This document shows positions 25,325-34,280 of a stretch of DNA of 47,916 bases, in pieces; position 1 is the first letter of the stretch; each line of letters starts with the position of its first letter. The position numbers were made by a program, and so were the translations under genes. Origin of the DNA: JBIKVP01 sp044356745 (GTDB lineage Bacteria; Pseudomonadota; Alphaproteobacteria; Rhizobiales; Beijerinckiaceae); assembly GCA_044356745.1 (NCBI GenBank), contig JBIKVP010000007.1, positions 1-47,916 of the forward strand. Reading direction: 5' to 3'. The notes beneath the pieces were generated by a model. That model did not search any database. It had not been told where the DNA came from and saw only the letters and a program-made list of their open reading frames with translations.

Positions 25325-26440
25325 TCAACTTTCGCACTGTATTTGGAGTGCTTTCAAAATCGCATCACCCATTTGGGATGTGCTGATAGGCGATATGCCC
25401 TCGCTCGCAATATCGCGGGTGCGTAAACCGGACGCAAGAACATCGGCAATCGCTGCTTCAACATTATCAGCAAGTTCAAGCATTCCAAAAGAATAGCGTA
25501 GCGCCATCGCAAATGATCCGATCATTGCAATTGGGTTGGCATAGCCCTTGCCTGCAATATCAGGGGCAGAGCCATGTACGGGCTCATAAAGCGCATTGCG
25601 TGTGCCCGTGGCCTCATTCACTTCGCCCAAAGATGCTGATGGGAGCATTCCAAGTGATCCCGTAAGCATTGCGGCCACGTCCGAGAGAATATCACCAAAC
25701 AGGTTATCAGTGAGAATCACATCAAATTGTTTGGGTGCGCGCACAAGCTGCATGGCACAGTTATCGGCGAGAACATGTTCAAGTCTAACATCGCCATATT
25801 CATTGTGATGCAGATGTGTGACCTCCTGTTTCCAGAGCACACCTGTACGCATGACGTTATGTTTTTCTGCGGAGGAGACTAAGCCGCGACGTGTACGAGC
25901 GAGTTCAAACGCAACGCGCGCAATGCGCTCAATTTCTGGAGATGTATAAATTTGTGTATCCACTGCACGGCGATCACCATTTTCAAGCGTGACGATCTCT
26001 TTAGGTTCGCCAAAATAAACACCGCCCGTTAATTCACGCACGATCAGAATGTCTAGGTCTTCCACAAGCTCACGCTTAAGAGATGATGCATCAGCAAGAG
26101 CTGCATAACAGATAGCAGGGCGTAAATTCGCAAACAATCCCAAATCTTTACGCAAACGCAACAACCCCGCTTCTGGGCGGTGCTGATAAGGCACATGGCT
26201 CCACTTAGGTCCCCCTACAGCACCAAAAAGCACCGCGTCAGCCGCGTGAGCATGGGTCATCGCACTTTCAGTCACAGACACGCCATGCGCATCAAAAGCT
26301 GCACCACCAACCACGTCTTGCTGAACATCAAACCGAGTCAATCCTTGAGCGTTAAGCCAGCGCACGAGCTTTTCAACTTCATTCATTACTTCAGGGCCAA
26401 TCCCATCACCGGGAAGAAGAAGCAGTTTATGTGTGGTCAT
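25325..26440 (-). CDS. leuB: 3-isopropylmalate dehydrogenase
   Basis: Catalyses the NAD-dependent oxidative decarboxylation of 3-isopropylmalate in leucine synthesis. It has 371 residues, the normal length, from ATG 26440 (MTTHKLLLLPGDGIGPEV), which has GGAGA seven bases upstream; a longer open frame to 26593 adds an unrelated leader. The substrate-binding arginines and catalytic Tyr/Lys lie in RLRKDLGLFANLRPA, RELTGGVYFGEP and the loop after it, and the metal aspartates in DNLFGDILSDVAAML. The nicotinamide region has EPVHGSAPDIAGKGYANPI. Divergent from leuS with a 115-base gap, which would hold both promoters. Confidence 0.97.
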   Translation of the reverse strand: MTTHKLLLLPGDGIGPEVMNEVEKLVRWLNAQGLTRFDVQQDVVGGAAFDAHGVSVTESAMTHAHAADAVLFGAVGGPKWSHVPYQHRPEAGLLRLRKDLGLFANLRPAICYAALADASSLKRELVEDLDILIVRELTGGVYFGEPKEIVTLENGDRRAVDTQIYTSPEIERIARVAFELARTRRGLVSSAEKHNVMRTGVLWKQEVTHLHHNEYGDVRLEHVLADNCAMQLVRAPKQFDVILTDNLFGDILSDVAAMLTGSLGMLPSASLGEVNEATGTRNALYEPVHGSAPDIAGKGYANPIAMIGSFAMALRYSFGMLELADNVEAAIADVLASGLRTRDIASEGISPISTSQMGDAILKALQIQCES

Positions 26441-26555
26441 GATATCTCCATGTCTTAAACGGGGTCGTGATGTTGGTATGCTTGTTTTCTTGATAACGGT
26501 GTAGCATAAGGAACGGCGCTTTGAGCAGTCTTGATTTGACGTTTTTATAGAAAAA

Positions 26556-29207
26556 ATGACGATGACTTCTTCTTTAACATCTTCCACCCACAACTCTCCC
26601 GCACATGAACGCTATAACCCAAAAGTGACGGAAAGTAAGTGGCAGACTATGTGGGACGAACTGGGTTTGTTTCGTACGTCAAACACAGATGCATCGCGTC
26701 CCAAATATTATGTGCTTGAAATGTTTCCCTATCCTTCTGGGCGCATCCATATGGGGCATGTGCGCAACTACGCGATGGGCGATGTTGTTGCGCGCTTCAA
26801 ACGTGCACGCGGCTTTAATGTACTTCATCCAATGGGATGGGATTCGTTCGGCATGCCCGCTGAAAATGCAGCGATGGCCAATAAAGTGCATCCCGGCGCA
26901 TGGACATACGCCAATATTGCCACGATGCGTGGGCAGCTTAAAAGCATGGGGCTATCACTCGATTGGAGTCGTGAAATCGCAACGTGTGATCCCTCTTATT
27001 ATAAGCATCAACAGCGGTTATTTTTAGATTTTCTCGCCTGTGGGTTGGTGGATCGCAAAACCGCGAAAGTGAACTGGGATCCTGTGGATCACACCGTTCT
27101 GGCCAATGAGCAGGTGATTGATGGCAAAGGCTGGCGTTCTGGTGCATTGGTGGAACAACGTGATCTCACGCAATGGTTTCTCAAAATCACGGATTTTGCC
27201 GAGGAATTGACGGAAGATTTGAAAACACTGGAGCGCTGGCCTGATAAAGTGCGCCTGATGCAAACCAACTGGATCGGTCGCTCAGAAGGATTGCAGCTTA
27301 GATTTGCACTTGAGAACAGTATTGGCGATTTTTCTGAGGTGGAAGTCTTCACCACCCGTCCTGATACGCTGTTTGGGGCAAGTTTTGTTGCGATTGCCGC
27401 AGATCACCCTTTGGCAAAAGCTGTTGCCAAAAAGCGTCCAGATATTCAAGATTTTATAGCAGAGTGTACATCACGTGGCACGGCGCAAGAAGTGATCGAT
27501 ACACAAGAGAAAAAAGGTGTTGATACGAGCCTTCGCGTTGTTCATCCCTTTGATGAAACATGGACTCTTCCCGTCTACATCGCCAATTTTGTACTCATGG
27601 ATTATGGCACTGGCGCTGTATTCGGCTGCCCTGCCCATGATCAGCGTGACCTTGATTTTGCGCGAGCGTATGATCTGCCTGTTACGCCCGTCGTGTGTCC
27701 CAAGGATCAAGAAGCGGCAACATTTACAATAGGTAAAAAAGCTTATGAAGATGGTGGTGTTGTTATCAATTCGCACTTCCTTAATGGGCTAACTCCTGAA
27801 CAAGCCTTTGAAGAAGTGGCGTCCCGCCTTGGGCAAACAATGCTCAGCAATACACCGCAAGCGATACGCAAGATCAGCTATCGCTTGCGCGATTGGGGCA
27901 TTTCGCGTCAACGTTATTGGGGCTGCCCGATACCAATCATTCACTGCGATGATTGTGGTATGGTGCCTGTTCCACAAGCGGATCTCCCTGTGACACTGCC
28001 TGAAGATGTCACCTTTGAAAAACCAGGCAATCCCCTTGAACATCATCCAACATGGAAACACTGTGCATGTCCACAATGCGGCAAACCGGCTCGGCGCGAA
28101 ACCGACACAATGGACACCTTCGTTGACTCTTCTTGGTATTTTGCCCGCTTTACTGATCCAACATTAAGTGATGCACCCACAAATCGCGAAGCTGTTGATC
28201 ATTGGCTGCCTGTCGATCAATATATTGGCGGCATCGAACACGCGATTTTGCATCTGCTCTATGCGCGTTTTTTCACCCGTGCGATGCACAAAGCGGGTCA
28301 TATTGGGCTTAAAGAACCGTTCAAAGGTTTATTCACGCAAGGTATGGTCGTTCACGAAACTTATAAATCTCAGAACGGCGCGTGGATGTATCCGCAAGAC
28401 GTTATTATTGAAACAAATGGCGAGGAACGCAGCGCTTTTCATATTGATACCCGCGAGCCGATCACGATTGGCTCCATTGAGAAGATGTCAAAATCTAAAA
28501 AGAATACCGTTGATCCAGATGATATTATTGGAACGTTTGGTGCAGATACAGCGCGCTGGTTCGTGCTTTCTGACTCCCCTCCTGAACGTGATGTGATCTG
28601 GACAGAAGAGGGCGTGCAAGGCGCATTTCGTTTTGTACAACGTGTCTGGCGTCTTGTTCAGGACGTTGCACCTTTAAACATTGCCAATCTTAAAGCGTCA
28701 TCGCAATCAGAGCTGCGTAAACAGGTTCATAAATCAATTGATAAAGTCACCAAAGCACTTGAAGAATTGCGTTTTAATGCTGCGATTGCTTTTTTATATG
28801 CGCTCACCACTGATCTAGAAGCTGCAGCACGTGATGCGCTCAAAACAATGCCTTCTATGGAGCAAAAAGCTGATCTTGGAGAAGGTATAAGCGCATTGCT
28901 TCAAATGATTGCACCAATGATGCCTCATTTAGCGGAAGAAGGGTGGTACGTTTTAAAATGTGACAGTCTTGTCGCGCAAGCATCATGGCCGCAAGCACAG
29001 ACTGATCTGCTCATCGATTCAACAATGACATTGCCCGTTCAAGTGAATGGTAAAAAGCGTGCTGACTTAACAATTGCACGCGATGCCTCTCTTGCAGATA
29101 TTGAAGCAGCAACCCTTGCACTTGATGCGGTGAAAGCGTTAACACAAGGTCAGCAGCCGAAAAAGGTCATCATCGTGCCGCAGAGGATTATCAATGTCGT
29201 GGTTTAG
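26556..29207 (+). CDS. leuS: leucyl-tRNA synthetase
   Basis: Charges tRNA-Leu; a class Ia synthetase of 883 residues. The HIGH motif appears as HMGH (residues 65-68, in PYPSGRIHMGHVRNYAMGD), the KMSKS motif as KMSKSKKN near 645, and the editing CP1 domain has the threonine-rich TTRPDTLFGASF and the GTGAVFGCPAHDQRD segment. The zinc ribbon (IIHCDDCGMVPVP) and the anticodon and C-terminal domains are complete. The next gene lptE starts within the last 14 bases, so the two are coupled. A leucine enzyme divergent from leuB may be coincidental but is a neat pair. Confidence 0.98.
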   Translation: MTMTSSLTSSTHNSPAHERYNPKVTESKWQTMWDELGLFRTSNTDASRPKYYVLEMFPYPSGRIHMGHVRNYAMGDVVARFKRARGFNVLHPMGWDSFGMPAENAAMANKVHPGAWTYANIATMRGQLKSMGLSLDWSREIATCDPSYYKHQQRLFLDFLACGLVDRKTAKVNWDPVDHTVLANEQVIDGKGWRSGALVEQRDLTQWFLKITDFAEELTEDLKTLERWPDKVRLMQTNWIGRSEGLQLRFALENSIGDFSEVEVFTTRPDTLFGASFVAIAADHPLAKAVAKKRPDIQDFIAECTSRGTAQEVIDTQEKKGVDTSLRVVHPFDETWTLPVYIANFVLMDYGTGAVFGCPAHDQRDLDFARAYDLPVTPVVCPKDQEAATFTIGKKAYEDGGVVINSHFLNGLTPEQAFEEVASRLGQTMLSNTPQAIRKISYRLRDWGISRQRYWGCPIPIIHCDDCGMVPVPQADLPVTLPEDVTFEKPGNPLEHHPTWKHCACPQCGKPARRETDTMDTFVDSSWYFARFTDPTLSDAPTNREAVDHWLPVDQYIGGIEHAILHLLYARFFTRAMHKAGHIGLKEPFKGLFTQGMVVHETYKSQNGAWMYPQDVIIETNGEERSAFHIDTREPITIGSIEKMSKSKKNTVDPDDIIGTFGADTARWFVLSDSPPERDVIWTEEGVQGAFRFVQRVWRLVQDVAPLNIANLKASSQSELRKQVHKSIDKVTKALEELRFNAAIAFLYALTTDLEAAARDALKTMPSMEQKADLGEGISALLQMIAPMMPHLAEEGWYVLKCDSLVAQASWPQAQTDLLIDSTMTLPVQVNGKKRADLTIARDASLADIEAATLALDAVKALTQGQQPKKVIIVPQRIINVVV

Positions 29208-29733
29208 TTGTTCATCTCTTATTCGTTTAATTGTGATCGGTACGATATCGTTGAGTGTGGCAGGTTGCTTTCGTCCCCTTTATGGCACGTCAGCCCAAGG
29301 TGGTGTTTCAATTGCTCAAGAGTTAGCAGCAATTGATGTAAGGCCAATCCAAGACAAGCTCGGACAAGAGCGTATTGGGCATTATGTGCGCCAAGAAATG
29401 CTCTTTGAGCTTGAGGGGGGCACGAAGGGTACTCCTAAACGCTACAGTTTAGAACTCAGCATTTCACAACGCATTCAAACAGCCATTGTTGATACGTTAT
29501 CGGGACGAGCCGATAGCGCAACGCTTGTGAGTGAAGTAACTTACGTGCTACGTCCTTATGGCTCAGACCAAGCGATGTTAAGTGGTAAAGCGCAAAGCTC
29601 GGCATCTTATGATCGCAACCCTCAACGTTTTGCGTCAATCCGTGCGGCAAGAGACGCGGAAATCAGGGTCTCAAAGCAGCTTGCCGAGCAAATACGCAAT
29701 CGTTTATCAGCCTATTTTGCAACGCGATCTTAA
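29194..29733 (+). CDS. lptE: LPS-assembly lipoprotein LptE
   Basis: A 179-residue outer-membrane lipoprotein that plugs the LptD barrel in lipopolysaccharide export. A signal sequence ends with the lipobox SVAGC (cysteine about residue 25), followed by FRPLYGTS, the alphaproteobacterial LptE hallmark. The body reads as a two-layer alpha/beta fold, with a repeated strand pattern ending in QLAEQIRNRLSAYF. Its overlap with leuS and the gene holA 15 bases after it form the leuS-lptE-holA order seen in many alphaproteobacteria. Identification rests on the lipobox and this context. Confidence 0.9.
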   Translation: MSWFSCSSLIRLIVIGTISLSVAGCFRPLYGTSAQGGVSIAQELAAIDVRPIQDKLGQERIGHYVRQEMLFELEGGTKGTPKRYSLELSISQRIQTAIVDTLSGRADSATLVSEVTYVLRPYGSDQAMLSGKAQSSASYDRNPQRFASIRAARDAEIRVSKQLAEQIRNRLSAYFATRS

Positions 29734-29748
29734 GCATAAGGCGTTTCA

Positions 29749-30771
29749 ATGGTCGCCATTAAAGCGCATCTCGTTGATGGAATAATCAAACGCCCTGATA
29801 AGGGTGTGCACCTATTCCTTATTTATGGTCCGGATACAGGGCTCGTGCATGAGCGTGCGCGCGAATTGGCTCAAGCAACTGGCGTTGATTTGAATGATCC
29901 GTTTCAAGCCGTACGCTTAAGTGCTGATGATGTGGCCGCTGATCCATCACGCCTCAGTGATGAAGCTTTAACACGTGCTCTTTTTGGCGGACAGCGCGTT
30001 GTTTGGGTACAAATAGGTGCAAAAAATATCGTTGACTACGTTAAGCCACTGCTTGAAACGTTTTTAAGTGATGTGCGAATTATTCTTGAAGCGGGCGATC
30101 TGGCAAAGTCTTCGCCTTTGCGTACACTTTGTGAAGCATCTCCTCTCGCGTATGCATTGCCGTGTTACAGCGATGCAGGGCGTGATCTTGCAGCAGTCAT
30201 TGAAGATACTGTTCGCTCCCATGGCTTACGTATTCGAAGCGATGCACGCGAATGGTTAATCGCACATTTAGGATCAGACCGAGCATCAACCCGCTCCGAA
30301 CTTGAAAAGCTCACGCTTTATGCGCGTGGTGAGACAGAGATCACTTTAAACCACGTGATGGCAGTGATTGAAGATGCATCCGCGCTGCAAGTTGATGATC
30401 TGATTGATCACGCTTTCACGGGAAATATGATCGGCTTTGATGAGGATTTTGCGCGTCTGGTTGGCGAAGGGCTTGATGCCAGTATGGTGATGATGAGCGT
30501 ACTGCGTCACTTATTTTTGTTGCAAAGTCTGCATCATCATATGCGGGATCAAACGCCTTTTAAAATAGCGGTGAAAAAAGCGCGCGGTGTCCATTTTAAG
30601 CGTGAAGCAAGCCTCGAAAAGCAAGTTAAGCGTTGGCGTAGTGCAGATTTAGAGACGCTTATTCAACGTACACAAGAAATAACTCTGCAATGCCGACAAA
30701 TGGCTGATCTAAAAAATGAGCTTGGTCATATGCATCTTATGCGTATTGCCCGCGCTACAACGCATTCGTGA
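29749..30771 (+). CDS. holA: DNA polymerase III subunit delta
   Basis: The clamp-loader subunit that opens the beta sliding clamp, 340 residues. The clamp-contact and ATPase-like fold begins with HLFLIYGPDTGLVHERA, and LFGGQRVVWVQ and GSDRASTRSELEKLTLYA match HolA. The C-terminal collar domain is HLFLLQSLHHHMRD through to the end. It follows lptE by 15 bases, which is conserved order in this class; parB is not next here. It is convergent with the PAS sensor gene, nine bases apart. Confidence 0.95.
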   Translation: MVAIKAHLVDGIIKRPDKGVHLFLIYGPDTGLVHERARELAQATGVDLNDPFQAVRLSADDVAADPSRLSDEALTRALFGGQRVVWVQIGAKNIVDYVKPLLETFLSDVRIILEAGDLAKSSPLRTLCEASPLAYALPCYSDAGRDLAAVIEDTVRSHGLRIRSDAREWLIAHLGSDRASTRSELEKLTLYARGETEITLNHVMAVIEDASALQVDDLIDHAFTGNMIGFDEDFARLVGEGLDASMVMMSVLRHLFLLQSLHHHMRDQTPFKIAVKKARGVHFKREASLEKQVKRWRSADLETLIQRTQEITLQCRQMADLKNELGHMHLMRIARATTHS

Positions 30772-30780
30772 AGAGAATAG

Positions 30781-32208
30781 TTAAGCCGCAGCGCTCTCTT
30801 TAAAACTAGATATGTCATTGACTAGAGCAATGTAAAAACGGTGCTCATTCTTGACAAAACTATTTAGCTCAAGTTGCATCGCAAAAAGCTCACCATTACG
30901 GCGTCGTCCTGTTAAATCTAGAACTAGATCATCCGCATGCGCATCAGCTCCCTGATCGCTGACGCCAAATAAGTTTGCGACACGATCTTGATCCTTGTCT
31001 GCAATAATATCCAGAAGCGGCTTACCTGTGAGGTTATCTGATATCGCACCAAAAATACGTTCTGCTGAAGGACTAACATTTTGAATAACGCCATGCTCAT
31101 CTATGACACACATACCCTGTGATAGCAGATTGATAAATGAGTGAAAACGTTCATCAACTTGATGATCTTGATCGCGGTTTGCTGATTGGAAAAGCTTGCA
31201 AAAGGATACTGAGGCAATCGCGAAAGTGAACAAGAGGCCTGCAACAAGAAACCAAATTTGCATCATCTGAGTATCAATGCGTTTTTGAATTTCTCGTCTT
31301 AAGATATTATTTGATGTTTTATAAACGCGCGTCGCCGCATCAATGACCTGCGTTCCTAGTTCGAAAAATGCAGTTGGAGACATGTTGAGTAATGTGTGTG
31401 TAGACAGTGCAAGATACTGAGATACAAAATAATCTGTCTTTTGAATAAAATCTTGATTAAGGGTGCGAAAAAGTTCGCGTCCATCAGGTAAGTTTTTCTC
31501 AATTATCCCTGAATCATAAACAAATTCATTTTTTTCATTTTCAATGCGGCCATATGAACCAAGAAAATGACTGATTTCATGTTGCTCTAAAAAACCTTTA
31601 CCCAGTAATCCAGACGTTTTCCCACGAATGTAACCAACTTCCTCTATGATGCTGGGCAGAAAATTATAACTGATATGTGCTAAAAAATAAGTATTTGTCT
31701 CAGGGTCTAATATAAGGTTTGAAGATTGTGCAATATCTTTCAAAAAAAGACTTAAATTTTTAATAGCCTGACTTTGCATCTCAAACCGAACAATAACCGA
31801 TAACGCTTGGCTGCCATCAAGTGCAAGGAGTAATTCTGCTCTAATTTTATTCCACTGTTCGCACATTTTGAGCGGTGTGCATAGAGCTCCTAACTGATCA
31901 ACTTTGTTGATTTTTTCAACAAATGTTGCCCGTAAATCCTCAAGTGAATCATCAATTTTGATATCGTTTTGATGCATAAAATTGAGGCCGCGATAACGCT
32001 GCGCTGCGATTAAAACATCATATCCAGCTTGATGATAATCAACACCTAATAGTTCAAGACGGGAAAAATCCGCATCGCGATTTTTTAAATAAAGCAAAGA
32101 AAAAATCGCAATCAAAAAAGGAATAAAAAATATGAGAATAACAAGTTGTGAAAATTTTTTTCTTATTAAAGATATACGATCCATCATATCCATCATATCC
32201 ATCATCAT
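30781..32208 (-). CDS. membrane-bound PAS-domain sensor protein without output domain
   Basis: About 475 residues: an N-terminal membrane helix (LVILIFFIPFLIAIFSLLYL), a periplasmic or sensor region of about 270 residues, a second helix (IWFLVAGLLFTFAIASVSFC), and a C-terminal PAS domain (DERFHSFINLLSQGMCVIDE, VIQNVSPSAERIFGA and LELNSFVKNEHRFYIALVND). No kinase, GGDEF, EAL or methyl-accepting domain follows. The start lies in a 9-base repeat GATATGATG that gives a run of possible ATGs; TTG 32241 is the other option, and neither has a clear ribosome binding site. It could be a receptor that signals by protein contact, or a truncated kinase whose 3' half was lost; the neighbouring gene is holA, convergent. 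Confidence 0.72.
   Translation of the reverse strand: MMMDMMDMMDRISLIRKKFSQLVILIFFIPFLIAIFSLLYLKNRDADFSRLELLGVDYHQAGYDVLIAAQRYRGLNFMHQNDIKIDDSLEDLRATFVEKINKVDQLGALCTPLKMCEQWNKIRAELLLALDGSQALSVIVRFEMQSQAIKNLSLFLKDIAQSSNLILDPETNTYFLAHISYNFLPSIIEEVGYIRGKTSGLLGKGFLEQHEISHFLGSYGRIENEKNEFVYDSGIIEKNLPDGRELFRTLNQDFIQKTDYFVSQYLALSTHTLLNMSPTAFFELGTQVIDAATRVYKTSNNILRREIQKRIDTQMMQIWFLVAGLLFTFAIASVSFCKLFQSANRDQDHQVDERFHSFINLLSQGMCVIDEHGVIQNVSPSAERIFGAISDNLTGKPLLDIIADKDQDRVANLFGVSDQGADAHADDLVLDLTGRRRNGELFAMQLELNSFVKNEHRFYIALVNDISSFKESAAA
32185..32208 (-). repeat. 9-bp tandem repeat encoding Met/Asp at protein start
   Basis: The plus strand carries CATATCCATCATATCCATCAT, that is GATATGATG units on the coding strand, about two and a half copies. 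They encode MMDMMDMMD and supply several in-frame start codons. Unit length is a multiple of three, so copy-number change would move the start without shifting frame. Confidence 0.7.
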
Positions 32209-32492
32209 CTGATTATTTTTATTTTGAATCTTATAAGGCAAATCATTTGATAAATAAGATAGTTATTGTGTAAAATTTTATGATTGGTGCATTCACTCAA
32301 TTTTTAATTCAAGTTCATCCATCAGCTTACGTTGCTCGCCTAATTGATTGATAGGCAGTTAAAAATTTTAAACCAATTTAAATTTTGTCTGAAAATTTGT
32401 GCATTGAAATAAGATTCTTGAAAGACATTCAGTTTAACATAGAGCACGACACGAAAAGGTTATGGCATTGTTCTATGTGCTGGAGTAAGAGA

Positions 32493-33128
32493 ATGAATCC
32501 TCAAAATTTTTACCGAAGTTTTCGACATGCTTGCACGCAAAAAGGCAATTTAAGTGTTGAAGAATTTTGCACGAATACAAGCAAGAGCACAAAATTAACA
32601 TCAATATCGCGCTTTAAACGTCACAAAAGCGGGTCAGCCGCTGTCGAGTTTGCACTTATATCAATTCCATTTTTTGCGCTCACTTTTGCAATCATTGAGA
32701 CAGGTTTGATTTTCTGGAGCGGTCAAGTTTTAGAGACGGCCGTTGCGACGGCGGCACGAGATGTTTTCACAGGTAAACTAACATCAGACTTCGCCGCGGA
32801 AAACACTCCACCTGGGCAACAAGCGCAGCAATTCAAAGATAAAATTTGCGCTGAAGTAACTGGCCTTTTTAACTGTCAAACGGATGTGGCTGTTGATGTA
32901 CGAAGCTTCACGGACTTTCAAACGGTGGCACTTCCTCCTCTTTCACAGAACGGGGAGATTAATGGTGGTGCATTTGGGTTTAACCAAGGCGCGGGTGGGT
33001 CAATCGTCGTTGTTCGGGCCGCAATGGGATATAAAATATTTACAGGGTTTATGACAGGTGCAAGCAATCTTAATAATAGTCGTAAATTAATTGTTGCTAC
33101 AGCAGCTTTCCAGAATGAACCATTTTAA
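32493..33128 (+). CDS. TadE-like pilus/secretion protein
   Basis: A 211-residue TadE/TadG-type protein of the Flp pilus family. A positively charged N-terminus is followed by RHKSGSAAVEFALISIPFFALTFAIIETG, the pseudopilin-like signature, with the SAAVEFA core near residues 48-54. A single helix then anchors a periplasmic part with two cysteines (KICAEVTGLFNCQTDV). I start at ATG 32493, with GGAG seven bases upstream; the longer frame from 32385 has no such site. It is followed 21 bases later by a second TadE-like gene. No other tad gene is present in the window, so these would be distal parts of a system encoded elsewhere. Confidence 0.82.
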   Translation: MNPQNFYRSFRHACTQKGNLSVEEFCTNTSKSTKLTSISRFKRHKSGSAAVEFALISIPFFALTFAIIETGLIFWSGQVLETAVATAARDVFTGKLTSDFAAENTPPGQQAQQFKDKICAEVTGLFNCQTDVAVDVRSFTDFQTVALPPLSQNGEINGGAFGFNQGAGGSIVVVRAAMGYKIFTGFMTGASNLNNSRKLIVATAAFQNEPF

Positions 33129-33149
33129 GTTTTTGCAAGTCAAGGTAGT

Positions 33150-33749
33150 ATGACTGGAGTTGAAGCATTGTTTAGATTGTCACGTTTTTCTGAAATATTA
33201 AAAAACCGTTTGCTACTTTTTAAGGTCGCTCAAGGGGGCGTTGCTGCTGTTGAATTTGCCCTTGTGCTTCCTGTCATGCTAACAATGTATTTAGGCATGG
33301 TTGAAGTAACTCAAGGGGTTAATATCAATCGCAAAGTAACACTTTTATCGCGCACCTTAGCGGATTTGACTGCGCAAAACTCAACTGTCAACAACAACAA
33401 ATCAACGCAAATATTTGCCGCTTCTACTCAAGTGATGTCACCTTATAATACCACCGGCATAAAGATGTTAATTGTTAGTGCCTACATTCGCTCTGACAGC
33501 ACAGTTCAGGTGTGTTGGGGGGATCAAACAGGAGGTATGACAGTGCCTTCAACCGTTACTCTTCCCGCTGGATTAATTATTCCAAGTACATCTATTATTA
33601 TTGCAACTGCTGAATTGCCTTACACGCCTGCGGCAAAATTGATTTCTGCATCCTACACGCTCAATGAAGTCACTTATATGCGCCCACGCTATTCGACGCA
33701 GGTAACCCGTGATCGCAACGGAACACTATCAAGCTGCCCAACAACATAA
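33150..33749 (+). CDS. TadE-like pilus/secretion protein (second copy)
   Basis: A 199-residue protein with the same layout as its upstream neighbour. After a basic N-terminus comes GGVAAVEFALVLPVMLTMYL, the TadE hydrophobic segment with the conserved glutamate. The periplasmic part is threonine- and serine-rich, with TPAAKLISASYTLNEVTYM near the end. Overall similarity to the first copy is limited to the N-terminal segment, so they are a TadE/TadF-like pair and not a recent duplication. The start at ATG 33150 is close to GTAGTATG; a ribosome binding site is weak. Confidence 0.8.
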   Translation: MTGVEALFRLSRFSEILKNRLLLFKVAQGGVAAVEFALVLPVMLTMYLGMVEVTQGVNINRKVTLLSRTLADLTAQNSTVNNNKSTQIFAASTQVMSPYNTTGIKMLIVSAYIRSDSTVQVCWGDQTGGMTVPSTVTLPAGLIIPSTSIIIATAELPYTPAAKLISASYTLNEVTYMRPRYSTQVTRDRNGTLSSCPTT

Positions 33750-33838
33750 CATGTACATAAGATATCGTTTCATATTGCAAACCTTATCAATTAGGATTTA
33801 GTCTATAGTGCATATAGGCATGATCTAACACGTCAACG

Positions 33839-34270
33839 ATGTCTGGGGGGAATATGCTAGCTGCATCTGCTGCGGGATTACCGCTCTTTATTTTATATTT
33901 TGGCGTTGGAGTCGGTCTTACTGGTCTCTTCGCGATACTCTATATGTTGCTCACACCCCATGATGAATTGAAACTGATCCGTGAGGGTAATGTTGCTGCC
34001 GCACTTGCGCTGGGTGGTAATCTTGCAGGATTTTCAATTCCACTTAATAAAGCCATCACACAGGCTGGTAGTATAATGGATTGTTTGTTGTGGGCGTGTA
34101 TAGCGCTTGTTGTGCAACTTATGGTCTATGTTTTAGTCAAAACTGTTATTCCGCAATTGTCGGAGAAAATTGAAGCAAACAATGTTGCAGTCTCAACATT
34201 TCTCGTCTTTGTTGCTGTTGTTTCTGGAATGCTGAACGCGGCATCAATGACGCTTTCCCCGCTAACATGA
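33839..34270 (+). CDS. DUF350 membrane protein (YjfL-like)
   Basis: A 143-residue protein with four membrane helices: about 14-38, 47-67, 77-100 and 115-137. A loop TPHDELKLIREGNVAAALALG after the first helix, with the acidic-Asn pair, and the glycine-rich AGFSIPLNKAI region identify DUF350. In Gammaproteobacteria DUF350 is part of yjfL-yjfM-yjfC, with DUF1190 and an ATP-grasp ligase; the function is not settled. A G-rich sequence followed by ATG 33854 is an alternative start (five residues shorter). The YgiB-like gene follows within about ten bases. Confidence 0.82.
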   Translation: MSGGNMLAASAAGLPLFILYFGVGVGLTGLFAILYMLLTPHDELKLIREGNVAAALALGGNLAGFSIPLNKAITQAGSIMDCLLWACIALVVQLMVYVLVKTVIPQLSEKIEANNVAVSTFLVFVAVVSGMLNAASMTLSPLT

Positions 34271-34280
34271 TGGTGATGTG

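Noticed and set aside
26441..26593. N-terminal extension of leuB by 51 residues
   Set aside because: The family start and a good ribosome binding site are at 26440; the extension is not LeuB-like and overlaps the leuS start region.
32385..32492. Longer start for the first TadE-like gene
   Set aside because: It lacks a ribosome binding site, whereas ATG 32493 has GGAG at the right distance.
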